Origin: Pseudomonas asplenii
Lineage (GTDB): Bacteria; Pseudomonadota; Gammaproteobacteria; Pseudomonadales; Pseudomonadaceae
Reading direction: 5' to 3'
Assembly (NCBI RefSeq): GCF_001293465.1
Contig: NZ_JSYZ01000011.1
Location: 203,288-267,287 of the forward strand
Length of the DNA stretch: 64,000 nt
In this document: piece by piece, positions 9,200 to 17,712 of the stretch
Layout: each line of letters starts with the position of its first letter
Position numbering within the stretch: the stretch's first letter is position 1
The notes under the pieces: model-generated
What the model was told of the DNA's origin: nothing
Database searches by the model: none
What the model saw: the letters and a program-made list of their open reading frames with translations, nothing else
Program-made: the position numbers and the translations under genes

Positions 9200-10391
9200 C
9201 GCGCAGCGCCTCCACCGGTTGCAGGTGCGAGGCCGAGATGGCCGGATAGAGCCCGAAGAACAACCCGACCAGCAGGGTGCTGCCGACCCCCAGCGGCAAC
9301 GAGGCGGCGGCCAGGGAAAACTGCCAGTCGGACAGCCGGGCATAGAGGTAGGCCGCCGTGACCCCGAGGATCGCCCCGGACAGCGCGCCCACCGCCGTCA
9401 GCGTCACCGCCTCGAGCAGGAACAGGTTGCGAATGTCCCGCCGCCGTGCCCCCAGGGCCATGCGGATACCGATCTCCCGTCGGCGCTCGGACACATTCAT
9501 CAGCATCACGTTCATGACCCCCACGCCACCTCCCACCAGCGAAATGCCCCCCAGGGCCATCAGCAGGTAACCGAAGGTCCGGCTCTGCCGCGTCATGCCG
9601 TCGATCATCTGCTGGGGAATCTGCACTTCCACTTCGCGCCCGCGCAAGGTGCTTTTCAACGCCGCGGTCAGGTCGCCGGCGACGGCTTCCATGTCCTGGT
9701 CGACGGCGGCCCGGGCAACCACGCTGGTGATCTGCGGCGAATCGACGATGCGGCGCATGCCGGCCAGCGGCAGGAACAGCGAATCGTCGGTCTGTACCGG
9801 AATCAGCGCGGCCGCCGGTTGGCTGTGCAGGATCCCGATGACCTGGAACAGATAGTCGTTGAGGCGGATCCGGTCACCGACGCGCAGGGGCAAACCGGCG
9901 CTGCCCAGGGTTTGGGCGATATGGTCGCCGACCACGACATGGGTTTCACCCTGGTCGAAATCGGCAAGGAAGCGACCCTCGCGCAGCTTCAGGCGCATGG
10001 TGCCGGCCAGTTGCGCGGTAGTGCCGACCCAGTTGGTATTGCTGCCATGGCCCCGGAACACTGCGGACCCGCTGGACAGCGCGATCGGCGCCAGGTACAG
10101 CAGGGAAGGCACCATCGCCTGCAGGCGCGCGGTGTCGATACTGGCGGGCATCGGCTCGCGCAGGTCGGCACTGCCGGGAAACTGCGCGGCCAGGGTGTCG
10201 GTGCCCATGTCCTTGAAGATGGCCGCCGCTTCCTGCGCCGCGTTATGGCCGATATTGATCAGTGCCACCACCGACGAACTGCCGATGACGATTCCCAGCA
10301 GCGCCAGTATCGACCGCTTGCCCAGGGTGCGCAGGCTGACGAACGCCTCGTGCAGCAACTGGCTGGCACTCTGCTGGACCTGCAGGCTCAT
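9192..10391 (-). CDS. MacB-like ABC transporter permease (separate from its ATPase)
   Basis: A 399-residue FtsX/MacB-type permease. The first membrane helix is near residues 28-50 (SILALLGIVIGSSSVVALIN), then a periplasmic MacB core of about 200 residues, then three C-terminal helices starting FGYLLMALGGISLVGGG and preceded by the coupling sequence RRREIGIRMALGARRRDI. In MacB the ATPase is fused to the permease; here it is a separate upstream gene. The ATG at 10391 and the ATPase stop share ATGA, so the two are translationally coupled; a GTG three codons upstream is less likely. Confidence 0.9.
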   Translation of the reverse strand: MSLQVQQSASQLLHEAFVSLRTLGKRSILALLGIVIGSSSVVALINIGHNAAQEAAAIFKDMGTDTLAAQFPGSADLREPMPASIDTARLQAMVPSLLYLAPIALSSGSAVFRGHGSNTNWVGTTAQLAGTMRLKLREGRFLADFDQGETHVVVGDHIAQTLGSAGLPLRVGDRIRLNDYLFQVIGILHSQPAAALIPVQTDDSLFLPLAGMRRIVDSPQITSVVARAAVDQDMEAVAGDLTAALKSTLRGREVEVQIPQQMIDGMTRQSRTFGYLLMALGGISLVGGGVGVMNVMLMNVSERRREIGIRMALGARRRDIRNLFLLEAVTLTAVGALSGAILGVTAAYLYARLSDWQFSLAAASLPLGVGSTLLVGLFFGLYPAISASHLQPVEALRDE

Positions 10392-11092
10392 GCCGGACAC
10401 GTCTCGTGCACGACGCCATGCTGCACCCGGATCTGCCGATGCAGGCGCTCGGCGATGTGCGGGTCGTGGGTGACGATGATCAGGGTGACCTGGCGCACCC
10501 GGTTGAGCTCCAGCAGCAGGTCCATGATTTCCCGCGCCGTGCTGCTGTCCAGGTTGCCGGTCGGTTCGTCGGCCAGGATCACCGAGGGCTCGCCGACCAG
10601 CGCGCGGGCAATGGCCACCCGCTGACGCTGGCCGCCGGAAAGATCGGCCGGGCGATGGTGGGCGCGCTCGCCGAGACCGACCTGTTCGAGCATCGCCCTG
10701 GCCCGCGCCAGCGACTCGCCGCGCGGCACGCCACGGTAACTCAGGGGCAGGGCGACGTTGTCGAGGGCGTCCAGGCGGGGCAGCAGGTTGAAACTCTGGA
10801 ACACGAAGCCGATCTGCTGATTGCGGATGGCCGCCAACTGGTCGGGGCTGGCACTGAAGATATCGTGCCCGGCGAAGTGGTAGCGGCCGCTGTTGGGCAG
10901 GTCGAGCAGGCCAAGGATATTGAGCAGGGTGCTTTTGCCGGAGCCGGAAGCGCCGAGGATGGCGCAGCTTTCACCGGCGTCGATGGACAGCGAGACATCC
11001 TTGAGGATGGTCAAGGGTTGCTCGGCGAGTCGATAGGTCTTGCCGATGCCTTGCAGGCAGATGAGGCCTTTGTGAGCGGTCGTGTCAGTCAT
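10388..11092 (-). CDS. MacB-type ABC transporter ATP-binding protein
   Basis: A 234-residue LolD/MacB-class ABC ATPase with Walker A GASGSGKST, Q-loop FVFQSFNLLP, signature LSGGQRQRVAIARAL, Walker B VILADEPTGNLDS and switch His in IVTHDPH. It is the promoter-proximal gene of the operon ATPase-permease-channel-adaptor and overlaps the permease gene by 4 bp. The chosen start (ATG at 11092, MTDTTAHKG) gives a family-typical length; the frame extends to 11392 but crosses AT-rich non-coding DNA. Such systems export macrolides, lipopeptides, siderophores or proteins from the periplasm. Confidence 0.93.
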   Translation of the reverse strand: MTDTTAHKGLICLQGIGKTYRLAEQPLTILKDVSLSIDAGESCAILGASGSGKSTLLNILGLLDLPNSGRYHFAGHDIFSASPDQLAAIRNQQIGFVFQSFNLLPRLDALDNVALPLSYRGVPRGESLARARAMLEQVGLGERAHHRPADLSGGQRQRVAIARALVGEPSVILADEPTGNLDSSTAREIMDLLLELNRVRQVTLIIVTHDPHIAERLHRQIRVQHGVVHETCPA

Positions 11093-11476
11093 TACGCAGA
11101 GCGCCGGCAGGCCCGTCCGCGATCCAGCCGCTGCCTGAGCGCGTTGCCAGTGTCCAGGCATGTTGCAAGGCAGGATCAGGCACAGGTTTTGTTTTCCTAT
11201 TTTAAAATTTTGTTTGAATAGTATCCGCGATCCCGCTCCGATGCCAGCGGTTCGGCGCAACGAAAAGGGCTGTCTGGGCTTGCGATTTTGTGACAAGAGG
11301 AAACACTTTTTTGACACATTCCATCGTATTTTTCGTGAGTCTTCTATTGCCTTGCGCGAGGGTAGCGAATCCGCGAGAAGCTTGCGTTCCAAGGCTTTCA
11401 GAGGTATAAAAAATCAAATTTATTTTTAAAACGCTGTTCGTTCGGTCAGCTATCTCCTTGCAAAGGCTTCCCATCC
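11093..11476. promoter_or_regulatory. AT-rich divergent intergenic region, efflux operon / tetR
   Basis: This 384-bp gene-free stretch lies between the divergent efflux ATPase and TetR genes. The part from about 11175 to 11445 is strikingly AT-rich compared with the flanking genes (for example AAATTTATTTTTAAAA near 11417). It should hold both promoters and the TetR operator. I found no long perfect palindrome. Confidence 0.5.
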
Positions 11477-12226
11477 ATGGTCGCAAAGAAACTCAGCGCT
11501 CCCAATGTCACCAAGACTCGCTTGCTGGACGCCACGGAAGAACTGTTTACCAAGTACGGCTATGACGCCGTGCTGCTGCGCCAGATCACCGAACGAGCCC
11601 AGGTCAACCTGGCCGCCGTGAACTACCACTTCGGGGACAAGGACTCGCTGATGACGGCGCTGCTCGAACAGCGCCTGGGCCCCCTCAACGAACAACGCCT
11701 GGAACTGCTGGCCCGCTGCGAAGAGCAGGCTGACGGCCCGCTGGACTGCGAGACCCTGCTCGGCGTGCTGTTCGCCCCGGCGATGGGCCTGGAGCGCAGT
11801 GGCTCCGGTGAGCAAGGGCGGTCCTTCGTGCGTTTTCTCGGGCGGGTCTACAGCGATACTTCGCCCTTCATCCAGGAATACCTCAAGGAACACTACCAGC
11901 CGGTGTTCGAGCGTTTCTTCAATGCCTTCGCCCTGGCCTTGCCGGACATGCCGCGCAACGAGGTCGGCGTACGCCTGCAGTTTGCCCTCAAGGCCATCTC
12001 CGGGGTGATCGCCGGTACCGAGCTGCGCTTTCTGATGCAGGCCATGAGCCTCGGCCGGCCGGCGACGGATGCCGAGGTCATGGCCAAGCTGATCAGCCTG
12101 GTGTCGGCGGCGATTCATGCGCCGATGCAGGACCAGCAGGCGACCAGCGCCCTGGACCGGGTATTGGAAACCCAGCACGAAATCCGCCAGGGTCACTCGG
12201 CGGGCGCCAAGGTGGCGAGCAAGTAG
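11477..12226 (+). CDS. TetR-family transcriptional regulator
   Basis: A 249-residue TetR-type regulator. The HTH is at residues about 10-60 (KTRLLDATEELFTKYGYDAV followed by VNLAAVNYHFGDKDSLMTAL). The AVNYHFG recognition segment and the overall layout recall PsrA-like members. The C-terminal ligand domain is helical and not assignable. The ATG at 11477 is the only reasonable start. It is divergent from the four-gene efflux operon and is probably its repressor, as is common for such pairs. Confidence 0.9.
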   Translation: MVAKKLSAPNVTKTRLLDATEELFTKYGYDAVLLRQITERAQVNLAAVNYHFGDKDSLMTALLEQRLGPLNEQRLELLARCEEQADGPLDCETLLGVLFAPAMGLERSGSGEQGRSFVRFLGRVYSDTSPFIQEYLKEHYQPVFERFFNAFALALPDMPRNEVGVRLQFALKAISGVIAGTELRFLMQAMSLGRPATDAEVMAKLISLVSAAIHAPMQDQQATSALDRVLETQHEIRQGHSAGAKVASK

Positions 12227-12232
12227 CGCGGT

Positions 12233-13978
12233 TCATGGCGCTGCCCGGTCGGCCGTGGGCGCCTGGCCGGGCTGGCCGATCAGCACATCCTCGAAGAACC
12301 CGCCGATGGCCTCGGTGGGGTGACGCAGCTGGATCTCCAGCACCCAGAGCCTCTCGCTCGGCACGATGTCCAGATCCGCCAGGGTCGCGGGACCGTGCAG
12401 GGCGTGGGGAAAGTCGGTCAGTCGGTGGCCGGCGAGATTGCGTTCCAGCAGCCAGCCCTTGGCTTCGGCACGAGCCTGGGCGAAGTCGTACAGCTCGCGC
12501 CCGCTCAAACCGCCGCGCCAGGCCTGGCAGGTCTCCTCGAAGACTTCATGCAGGGCCTGGGTGCAGGCCTTGTGCAGTGGGTGGTCACCGAAGACGAACG
12601 TGTCACCGTAGTCGCCTTCATAACCATCCCAGACCGGGCCGAGGTCGACCACGGCGATATCGGTTGCCTGCAGCCTGCGCTGCAGATCCATGCCCTGGCG
12701 TGGTACGCGGATGGTATCGGGGCCGAAGCGCACGTAGGTCGGGTGCCAGGTGTGGGAGGCGCCCATGGCTTTCAGGTGCTGGTTGGCCATTTCCAGGGCT
12801 TCGCCGGTGGTCATGCCGACCCTGAGCTTGCTGACGATCTGGGCCAGGGCGCGTACCGACTGTTCGCGGGCCGCCAGCATGCCTTCCAGGGAGTAACGCG
12901 GGCCGACCTGCTCCAGCACCGGGTCCCGTGGCCGTGCAGTGGAGGCGACGCCACCGGGCACGAAGGCCTCGGCGATGAACCGCTCTGGCGCCAGCCCGGC
13001 GGCGAGGCACTGGCTGCGCACCTCGCTGATCATCCGGCTGTTGCCGCAGGCGTAGACCTGCGCATCGGCCCAACGATGCCCATGCTGCAGCGCCACCTGT
13101 TGCAGCCGCACCTGTGTGGACAATACCGCGAACCAGCGCAGTCGCGGATGTGCCCGGCTGGCGGCATCGAGGAATTCGCGATCGTAGAGGTCCTCCGCGC
13201 TCGATCCACCCCAGTACAGGGTGACTTCAGCCCCGTCGGCCAGGGCCCTGAGCAGCAGTGGCTTGATGCCGGCGTAGCCGGTGCCGCTGGCGAACAGCAC
13301 GACCGGGCGCTGGCCATCGGGTTGCCAGGTGCAGGCCCCGAACGGCCCCTCCAGCGCCAGGCGCTGGCCGTTGTGCAATGAGTCGAGAACGCCTTCGGAA
13401 AAGACCCCACCCGGCACCCGACGAATATGGAACACCAGTCTGCCCTGGTCCTGTTCCGGCAGGTTGGCCACGGAAAAGCAGCGGCTGTCACCGTTATCGA
13501 GGCGAAACCTCAGGTACTGGCCGGCCCGCACTCGCAAGATATCGGTCGTTTCGGCCTGCAGCACCAACTCGCTGATATCGTGGCTGAGTGCGCGCTTGCC
13601 GAGCACCACGGCCGGGATTTCCAGGGTTGGCGTATCCAGCGACCAGCCGGGAATCTCCAGGCGCATATCGTTGCAGGCATGGCTCTGGCACAGCAGCGCC
13701 TCATCGGCGGCGAGAGGGAAGGAGGGCTGCGGATCGTCCGGGCCGAGCCGCTTGTCCCGGCGTTCGCCGCTGAGCACCTTGACCTTGCACGAGCCGCAGG
13801 CGCCGCGGCGACAGGAAAACGGCACCGGCAGACCGCTGGCGAGCATGGCGTCGAGCAACAGCTCGTCGCCGGCACTGAAGGTTTTGCCCGAGGGCGACAG
13901 TTCGATGACATGGCGATGGGGATGCATGGCGACCTCGGCACAGGGAAGACCCTCATTGTTGCGGTAGACTAGGACCAT
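12233..13978 (-). CDS. Ferredoxin/flavin reductase fused to an M24 metallopeptidase-like domain
   Basis: A single uninterrupted 581-residue frame joins three parts. Residues about 20-105 are a plant-type 2Fe-2S ferredoxin with Cys56, Cys61, Cys64 and Cys97 (CRRGACGSC, then LCQSH). Residues about 110-335 are an FAD/NAD(P)H reductase (RCFSVANLP for flavin, FASGTGYAGIKPLL for the nucleotide, ACGNSRMI). Residues about 350-581 are a pita-bread M24 domain with the five expected metal ligands: both Asp in DLGPVWDGYEGDYGDTF, a His in GHRLTDFPH, Glu in LEIQLRHP and Glu in GFFEDVL. The first two parts resemble electron-transfer partners of oxygenases or radical enzymes; the last resembles Xaa-Pro-type aminopeptidases. 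Both normally occur as separate proteins. It is divergent from a MocR gene, with only 27 bp between start codons. Confidence 0.83.
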   Translation of the reverse strand: MVLVYRNNEGLPCAEVAMHPHRHVIELSPSGKTFSAGDELLLDAMLASGLPVPFSCRRGACGSCKVKVLSGERRDKRLGPDDPQPSFPLAADEALLCQSHACNDMRLEIPGWSLDTPTLEIPAVVLGKRALSHDISELVLQAETTDILRVRAGQYLRFRLDNGDSRCFSVANLPEQDQGRLVFHIRRVPGGVFSEGVLDSLHNGQRLALEGPFGACTWQPDGQRPVVLFASGTGYAGIKPLLLRALADGAEVTLYWGGSSAEDLYDREFLDAASRAHPRLRWFAVLSTQVRLQQVALQHGHRWADAQVYACGNSRMISEVRSQCLAAGLAPERFIAEAFVPGGVASTARPRDPVLEQVGPRYSLEGMLAAREQSVRALAQIVSKLRVGMTTGEALEMANQHLKAMGASHTWHPTYVRFGPDTIRVPRQGMDLQRRLQATDIAVVDLGPVWDGYEGDYGDTFVFGDHPLHKACTQALHEVFEETCQAWRGGLSGRELYDFAQARAEAKGWLLERNLAGHRLTDFPHALHGPATLADLDIVPSERLWVLEIQLRHPTEAIGGFFEDVLIGQPGQAPTADRAAP

Positions 13979-14005
13979 TAAAACCTCCAGTTCTGGAAAC
14001 TTCAG

Positions 14006-15586
14006 ATGGTCCAGTTGCGTAAATGGCGGCCCTTGCTCAATCTCGATGCGGACCCGGGCCAGGCGTCCTATCGGCGGATCGTCGAAGGCCTGATAGCGGC
14101 CATCCGCGAGGGGCGCCTGCAACCCGGCAGCCTGTTGCCGGGCACACGGGAAATGGCGCAATTGCTCGACGTCAACCGCAAGACGGTGATCCTCGCGTAC
14201 GAGGAGGCCATCACCCAGGGCTGGCTGGTCAGCGAAGCGCGCCGCGGCACCTTCGTCAACACGCAACTGGAAGCGATTGCGCCGTGCCAGGGCATAGCCC
14301 GGGACTTCGCTCCACGCCTGCTGACGGAACCGCCGGTGCCTTACCTGCAAGCCAGCCGTCGCGACCTGGCACTGCAGCGCCTGCCCGGTGCGCTGTTCTT
14401 CGACAACGGCGCCTCCGACCATCGCCTGCTGCCCCAGGCCGTACTGCACCGTTACTACCGCAATGCCCTGCGCAGCAGTTTTGCCGCCAACACCGTGCGT
14501 CATGGCAGTGATGGCAGCGATGACCTGTTGCGCACGGCCCTGGCCGAGATGCTCAGGAACAATCGCGGGTTATCGGTGAGTGCCGAGAACATCTGCCTGA
14601 CCCAGGGCACTCAGATGTCGCTGTACCTGGCGGCCAGCGCGCTGATCCGGCCGGGTGACGTGGTGCTGGTGGAGCGCCTGAGTTATCCGCCGGCCTGGGC
14701 GGTGTTTCGTGCCCTGGGGGCCCGGCTGGTGACGGTCGACATCGACAGTGAAGGCTGCCAGGTGGACCAGATCGAAGCCTTGTGCCAGCAACACCGGGTG
14801 CGCATGATCTACCTCACGCCCCATCACCAGTTCCCGACCACCGTCAGTCTGCGCGCCGAGCGGCGGCAGAAGCTGCTGATGCTGGCCCGGCGTCACGACT
14901 TCTGCGTGATCGAGGAGGACTACGATCACGAATACCATTTCGAGGGCCGGCCCTATCTGCCGCTGGCCAGCGATACCGGGCAACGACATGTGATCTATGT
15001 CGGTTCGTTGTCCAAGGCCCTCGGCTCGACCTTTCGCTGCAGCTTCGTCGTGGCGCCGGTCAATGTGATCCAGGTGCTGGAGCAGCGCAGCGCGCTGGTG
15101 GTGTCCCAGGGCGACGCGGTGATGCAGACGATGCTGGCGGCACTGATCAACGACGGCGAACTGAAAAAGCATCTGCGGCGGGTGTCGAAAACCTATCGGC
15201 AGCGGCGTGAAGTGCTTCAGGACAGCCTGATGAAGGCCTTCGGCGAGCGCATAGCCATCCGCCAGCCCCAGGGCGGCCTGGCTCTCTGGGTGGATTTCGA
15301 GGCCGGGACGGACGTCGACCGGCTGGTCGCACAGGCTCTGGAGCACAAACTGGTGGTGCGCAGCGGACGGCAATTCTCGCCCCTGGATCTGCCGGAGAAC
15401 GGCCTGCGCCTGGGGTTCGCCTCGCTGGATACGGACGAAATCCGCGAGGCCGTGCAACGCCTGGCGCAGGCCTCACGGCACGCCGTTCGCCAACAGCAGC
15501 CAGGCGTCAAGGCTGCAGCAGAATCGCTTCGGCCAGTTCCTGGTCGGTGGCCTGCAGGCCCGGATGTTCCTGGCGAATCTGCCTGA
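14006..15586 (+). CDS. MocR/PdxR-type transcriptional regulator (GntR HTH plus aminotransferase-like domain)
   Basis: A 526-residue MocR regulator. An N-terminal GntR winged helix lies at residues about 15-85 (YRRIVEGLIAAIREGRLQPG, then REMAQLLDVNRKTVILAYEE). A fold-type I aminotransferase domain follows and keeps the PLP lysine in GSLSKALGSTF and the Asp in CVIEEDYDHEYH. Such proteins sense PLP or a PLP adduct and usually control a divergent neighbour, here the reductase-peptidase fusion. The last 80 bp overlap the 3' end of the DUF2388 gene on the other strand, and the final 25 or so residues look unlike the conserved core, so the stop position may have drifted. Confidence 0.9.
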   Translation: MVQLRKWRPLLNLDADPGQASYRRIVEGLIAAIREGRLQPGSLLPGTREMAQLLDVNRKTVILAYEEAITQGWLVSEARRGTFVNTQLEAIAPCQGIARDFAPRLLTEPPVPYLQASRRDLALQRLPGALFFDNGASDHRLLPQAVLHRYYRNALRSSFAANTVRHGSDGSDDLLRTALAEMLRNNRGLSVSAENICLTQGTQMSLYLAASALIRPGDVVLVERLSYPPAWAVFRALGARLVTVDIDSEGCQVDQIEALCQQHRVRMIYLTPHHQFPTTVSLRAERRQKLLMLARRHDFCVIEEDYDHEYHFEGRPYLPLASDTGQRHVIYVGSLSKALGSTFRCSFVVAPVNVIQVLEQRSALVVSQGDAVMQTMLAALINDGELKKHLRRVSKTYRQRREVLQDSLMKAFGERIAIRQPQGGLALWVDFEAGTDVDRLVAQALEHKLVVRSGRQFSPLDLPENGLRLGFASLDTDEIREAVQRLAQASRHAVRQQQPGVKAAAESLRPVPGRWPAGPDVPGESA

Positions 15587-15809
15587 GAGCCGCTTCCAGG
15601 TAGGCGCCGCGTATCGCGCCGCCACTGGCGATGAAGCTGGAGGCCTCATCGCGGGAAGGGGCCACCGTCTTCTTGTCCTTCTTGAAGGTGGAATAGAGCG
15701 ACGCCGATATCCCGGCCGAGGTCGCAATATCACCGGCATCGACCCTGGCGAGGGCATGACCGGCAGGAAGCAGGGCAGCAATTGAAATGACCAGCACTAC
15801 GCGACGCAT
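15507..15809 (-). CDS. DUF2388 small secreted protein
   Basis: A 100-residue protein with a signal peptide (MRRVVLVISIAALLPAGHAL, cleaved near ARV). The mature part matches the Pseudomonas DUF2388 pattern: a Ser/Thr-rich front (TSAGISASLYSTF) and a conserved back half (EASSFIASGGAIRGAYLEAA, then QATDQELAEAILLQ). Function is unknown; members are small periplasmic proteins often found as several paralogues. The ATG at 15809 has a GGAG motif just upstream; the frame extension to 15878 is unsupported. Its 3' end overlaps the MocR gene tail by 80 bp in antisense. Confidence 0.82.
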   Translation of the reverse strand: MRRVVLVISIAALLPAGHALARVDAGDIATSAGISASLYSTFKKDKKTVAPSRDEASSFIASGGAIRGAYLEAALRQIRQEHPGLQATDQELAEAILLQP

Positions 15810-15902
15810 GATCGTACGCTCCTGGAATTCAGGGAAGGTGTTACACCTTAGAGCGTAGTTGTTGGCGCAGCACGGCATCGCCCGCTTATCGGACGCGGAC
15901 CG

Positions 15903-16517
15903 TCAGCGCCGCACCGACCGCCAGGCCGCTTCGGCCAGCTCGTGGCGGTAGGTCCGTGGGGAGTGCTCGACCCGCCCGGCCAACCAGGCCCGGCAATAGT
16001 TTTCCGCCGGGCCGACAATCAGCGAAAGCAGCAGCTCCCTGGGAATCTCCAGCCGTTCATCGCCATCGACCGTGGCCGCCAAGCGCTCGCGCAACTGTCG
16101 GTTGCGGACCTTGTTGCGGGCCGCCAACTCATCGGCGAACGGCCCCTTGCTCACCACGAACCGCGCCTGGTACTGGAAGCGCGCCCATTGCGGCTGGTCG
16201 TCGACCCAGTCCACATAGCTGTGGACCAGGCCCTGCAACAGTTCCTTGAGGGTTCGCGCCTTGGCCAGGTGGGTCTCGCGCAACCGGGCCTGGTCATCCA
16301 GCGCGGCGAAGAACAGGGCCGCGACCAACCCCTCCTTGTTGCCGAAGTGGTGATAGATCGCCCCCACGCTGGTATCGCAGGCCACCCGGATGGTCTCGAT
16401 GGTGCTGGCCTCGATGCCCTGTTCGTTGAAGCACGACAGCGCCTGCCTGAGGATCGCCCGTTTCAGTTCGGCCCTGCGGCCCGGGTAGCAACGTTCCAGC
16501 AGATCGGGATTTTCCAT
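15903..16517 (-). CDS. TetR-family transcriptional regulator
   Basis: A 204-residue TetR regulator with the HTH at residues about 18-65 (LKRAILRQALSCFNEQGIEA, then DTSVGAIYHHFGNKEGLVAA). The GAIYHHFG recognition helix is typical. The start ATG at 16517 fits the family length. It is divergent from the DUF4442 gene, and a near-perfect palindrome lies between them, so autorepression and control of the neighbour are likely. Confidence 0.9.
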   Translation of the reverse strand: MENPDLLERCYPGRRAELKRAILRQALSCFNEQGIEASTIETIRVACDTSVGAIYHHFGNKEGLVAALFFAALDDQARLRETHLAKARTLKELLQGLVHSYVDWVDDQPQWARFQYQARFVVSKGPFADELAARNKVRNRQLRERLAATVDGDERLEIPRELLLSLIVGPAENYCRAWLAGRVEHSPRTYRHELAEAAWRSVRR

Positions 16518-16615
16518 CGGGGGCAGCCTTGTAGTGGGCGGGAGAGGGCGCGGGGCCCGGTTCGGGAAACCGGTCTAGCTTGACAGATTTTTCCGATGCG
16601 GAATATTGTTCTTTT

Positions 16616-16632
16616 ACAGAATAATATTCTGT
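16616..16632. promoter_or_regulatory. 17-bp palindromic operator between tetR and DUF4442 genes
   Basis: ACAGAATAATATTCTGT is a perfect inverted repeat with 8-base arms and one central base, in an AT-rich stretch 31 bp upstream of the DUF4442 start. A further GAATATT at 16601-16607 pairs with AATATTC at 16623-16629. The size and place fit a TetR-dimer operator. Confidence 0.72.
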
Positions 16633-16663
16633 TTAATTCGTTCACCTTCTGGAGAGTTGCCAA

Positions 16664-17104
16664 ATGAGTCAATCCCTGAACATGTTCACAGCGGTAGGGC
16701 CGGAGAAATTCAGCCAGATGACCTGCCAGATGGCACCGTATTTCAGCACCATCGAGCCGTTGGTCAGTGAGCTGCGTACCGGGCATTCGGTGGTACAGGT
16801 GCCCTTTCGCCGGGAAATCACCAATCACCTGGGCACCGTCCACGCCATTGCCCTGTGCAATGCCGCCGAACTGGCGGCGGGGCTGATGACCGATGTCTCG
16901 ATTCCCGCTGGTGCGCGCTGGATTCCCAAGGGCATGAGTGTCGAGTACCTCGCCAAGGCGAAGACCGCCGTACGCACCGTGGCCGATGGCAGTGCGGTGG
17001 ACTGGCTGACGCCGGGTGACAAGATCGTGGCGGTCGACACTTTCGATGAGGCGGGCGTCAGGGTGTTCACGGCGCGGATCACCATGAACGTCAAGCTGTC
17101 CTGA
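16664..17104 (+). CDS. DUF4442 hotdog-fold protein (thioesterase-like)
   Basis: A 146-residue protein of the DUF4442 family, a hotdog-fold group related to acyl-CoA thioesterases. The conserved block HLGTVHAIALCNAAELAAGL corresponds to the helix and catalytic region of hotdog enzymes, and the C-terminal strands end in TARITMNVKLS. It probably acts on acyl-CoA or acyl-carrier substrates, but activity in this family is largely untested. AGGAG-like bases (GGAGAG) precede the ATG at 16664. Regulation by the divergent TetR through the palindrome at 16616-16632 is likely. Confidence 0.8.
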   Translation: MSQSLNMFTAVGPEKFSQMTCQMAPYFSTIEPLVSELRTGHSVVQVPFRREITNHLGTVHAIALCNAAELAAGLMTDVSIPAGARWIPKGMSVEYLAKAKTAVRTVADGSAVDWLTPGDKIVAVDTFDEAGVRVFTARITMNVKLS

Positions 17105-17198
17105 GGGCTGAAAGGGCCCATGAACGGCGCCGCTGCTCGTGTGCCATTTTGTCGCACCGGCCGACGTCGGCAGGGCGACAGTGGTAAATTGCCTGCCC

Positions 17199-17606
17199 AT
17201 GACCTCCTTTCTTCCCCCGGGAACATTCAGGCGCCGCACTGGAGCCTGGCTGAGCCTGTTCGCCATGCTGCTGGTGTTCGCCGGCCCGTTGATCGGGCAG
17301 GTGTCCAGCCAGGCCCGTGCGCCGCAGGTGACCCTGGAGGATCTCTGTGGTGGCCCTCCAGCAGGTTCCGGCCTGTTGCCGGAGCGCAGTCCCGCACCTT
17401 CCCCGCATCACCTCGCGCTCTGGGAAAAATGCGGCTATTGCTCGCTGCTGTTCCAGCATCCGGCATTGGCCGATTCCCATGGCGCGCTGTTCCTGGGCCC
17501 AGTCCCGCCGCCCGGCTACCCCGGTATTGCGTTCAGCCCGCAGCGGGCCGTCGCGCCGGTCTTTCCCGGCTCCCGCTCGCGTGCGCCACCCCGGGCCCGT
17601 GCCTGA
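17199..17606 (+). CDS. DUF2946 family protein (copper-region small membrane/secreted protein)
   Basis: A 135-residue protein with an N-terminal hydrophobic segment (LSLFAMLLVFAGPLIGQVSS) that could be a signal anchor. The Cys pattern and HHLALWEKCGYCSLLFQHPA match the DUF2946 family, which is usually found next to copper and cytochrome-oxidase assembly genes. The function is not established. The ATG at 17199 is chosen because it precedes the hydrophobic segment directly; the longer frame from 17139 is less plausible. The SCO1 gene begins 106 bp downstream on the same strand. Confidence 0.72.
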   Translation: MTSFLPPGTFRRRTGAWLSLFAMLLVFAGPLIGQVSSQARAPQVTLEDLCGGPPAGSGLLPERSPAPSPHHLALWEKCGYCSLLFQHPALADSHGALFLGPVPPPGYPGIAFSPQRAVAPVFPGSRSRAPPRARA

Positions 17607-17712
17607 TCCATCCTTGTCAATCGTGGTCGGCAGCGTGACTGTGCGCAGTGGCGCCAGAGCAGCAGGCCACCACCCCTTGCGTTGCACAAAGGCTACCTAG
17701 AGGGCCGTTTAC

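Noticed and set aside
13972..14012. GGACCAT/ATGGTCC inverted repeat between the fusion gene and mocR as an operator
   Set aside because: The arms are simply the two divergent start codons plus the shared second codon (both proteins begin Met-Val), so the symmetry is probably coincidental.
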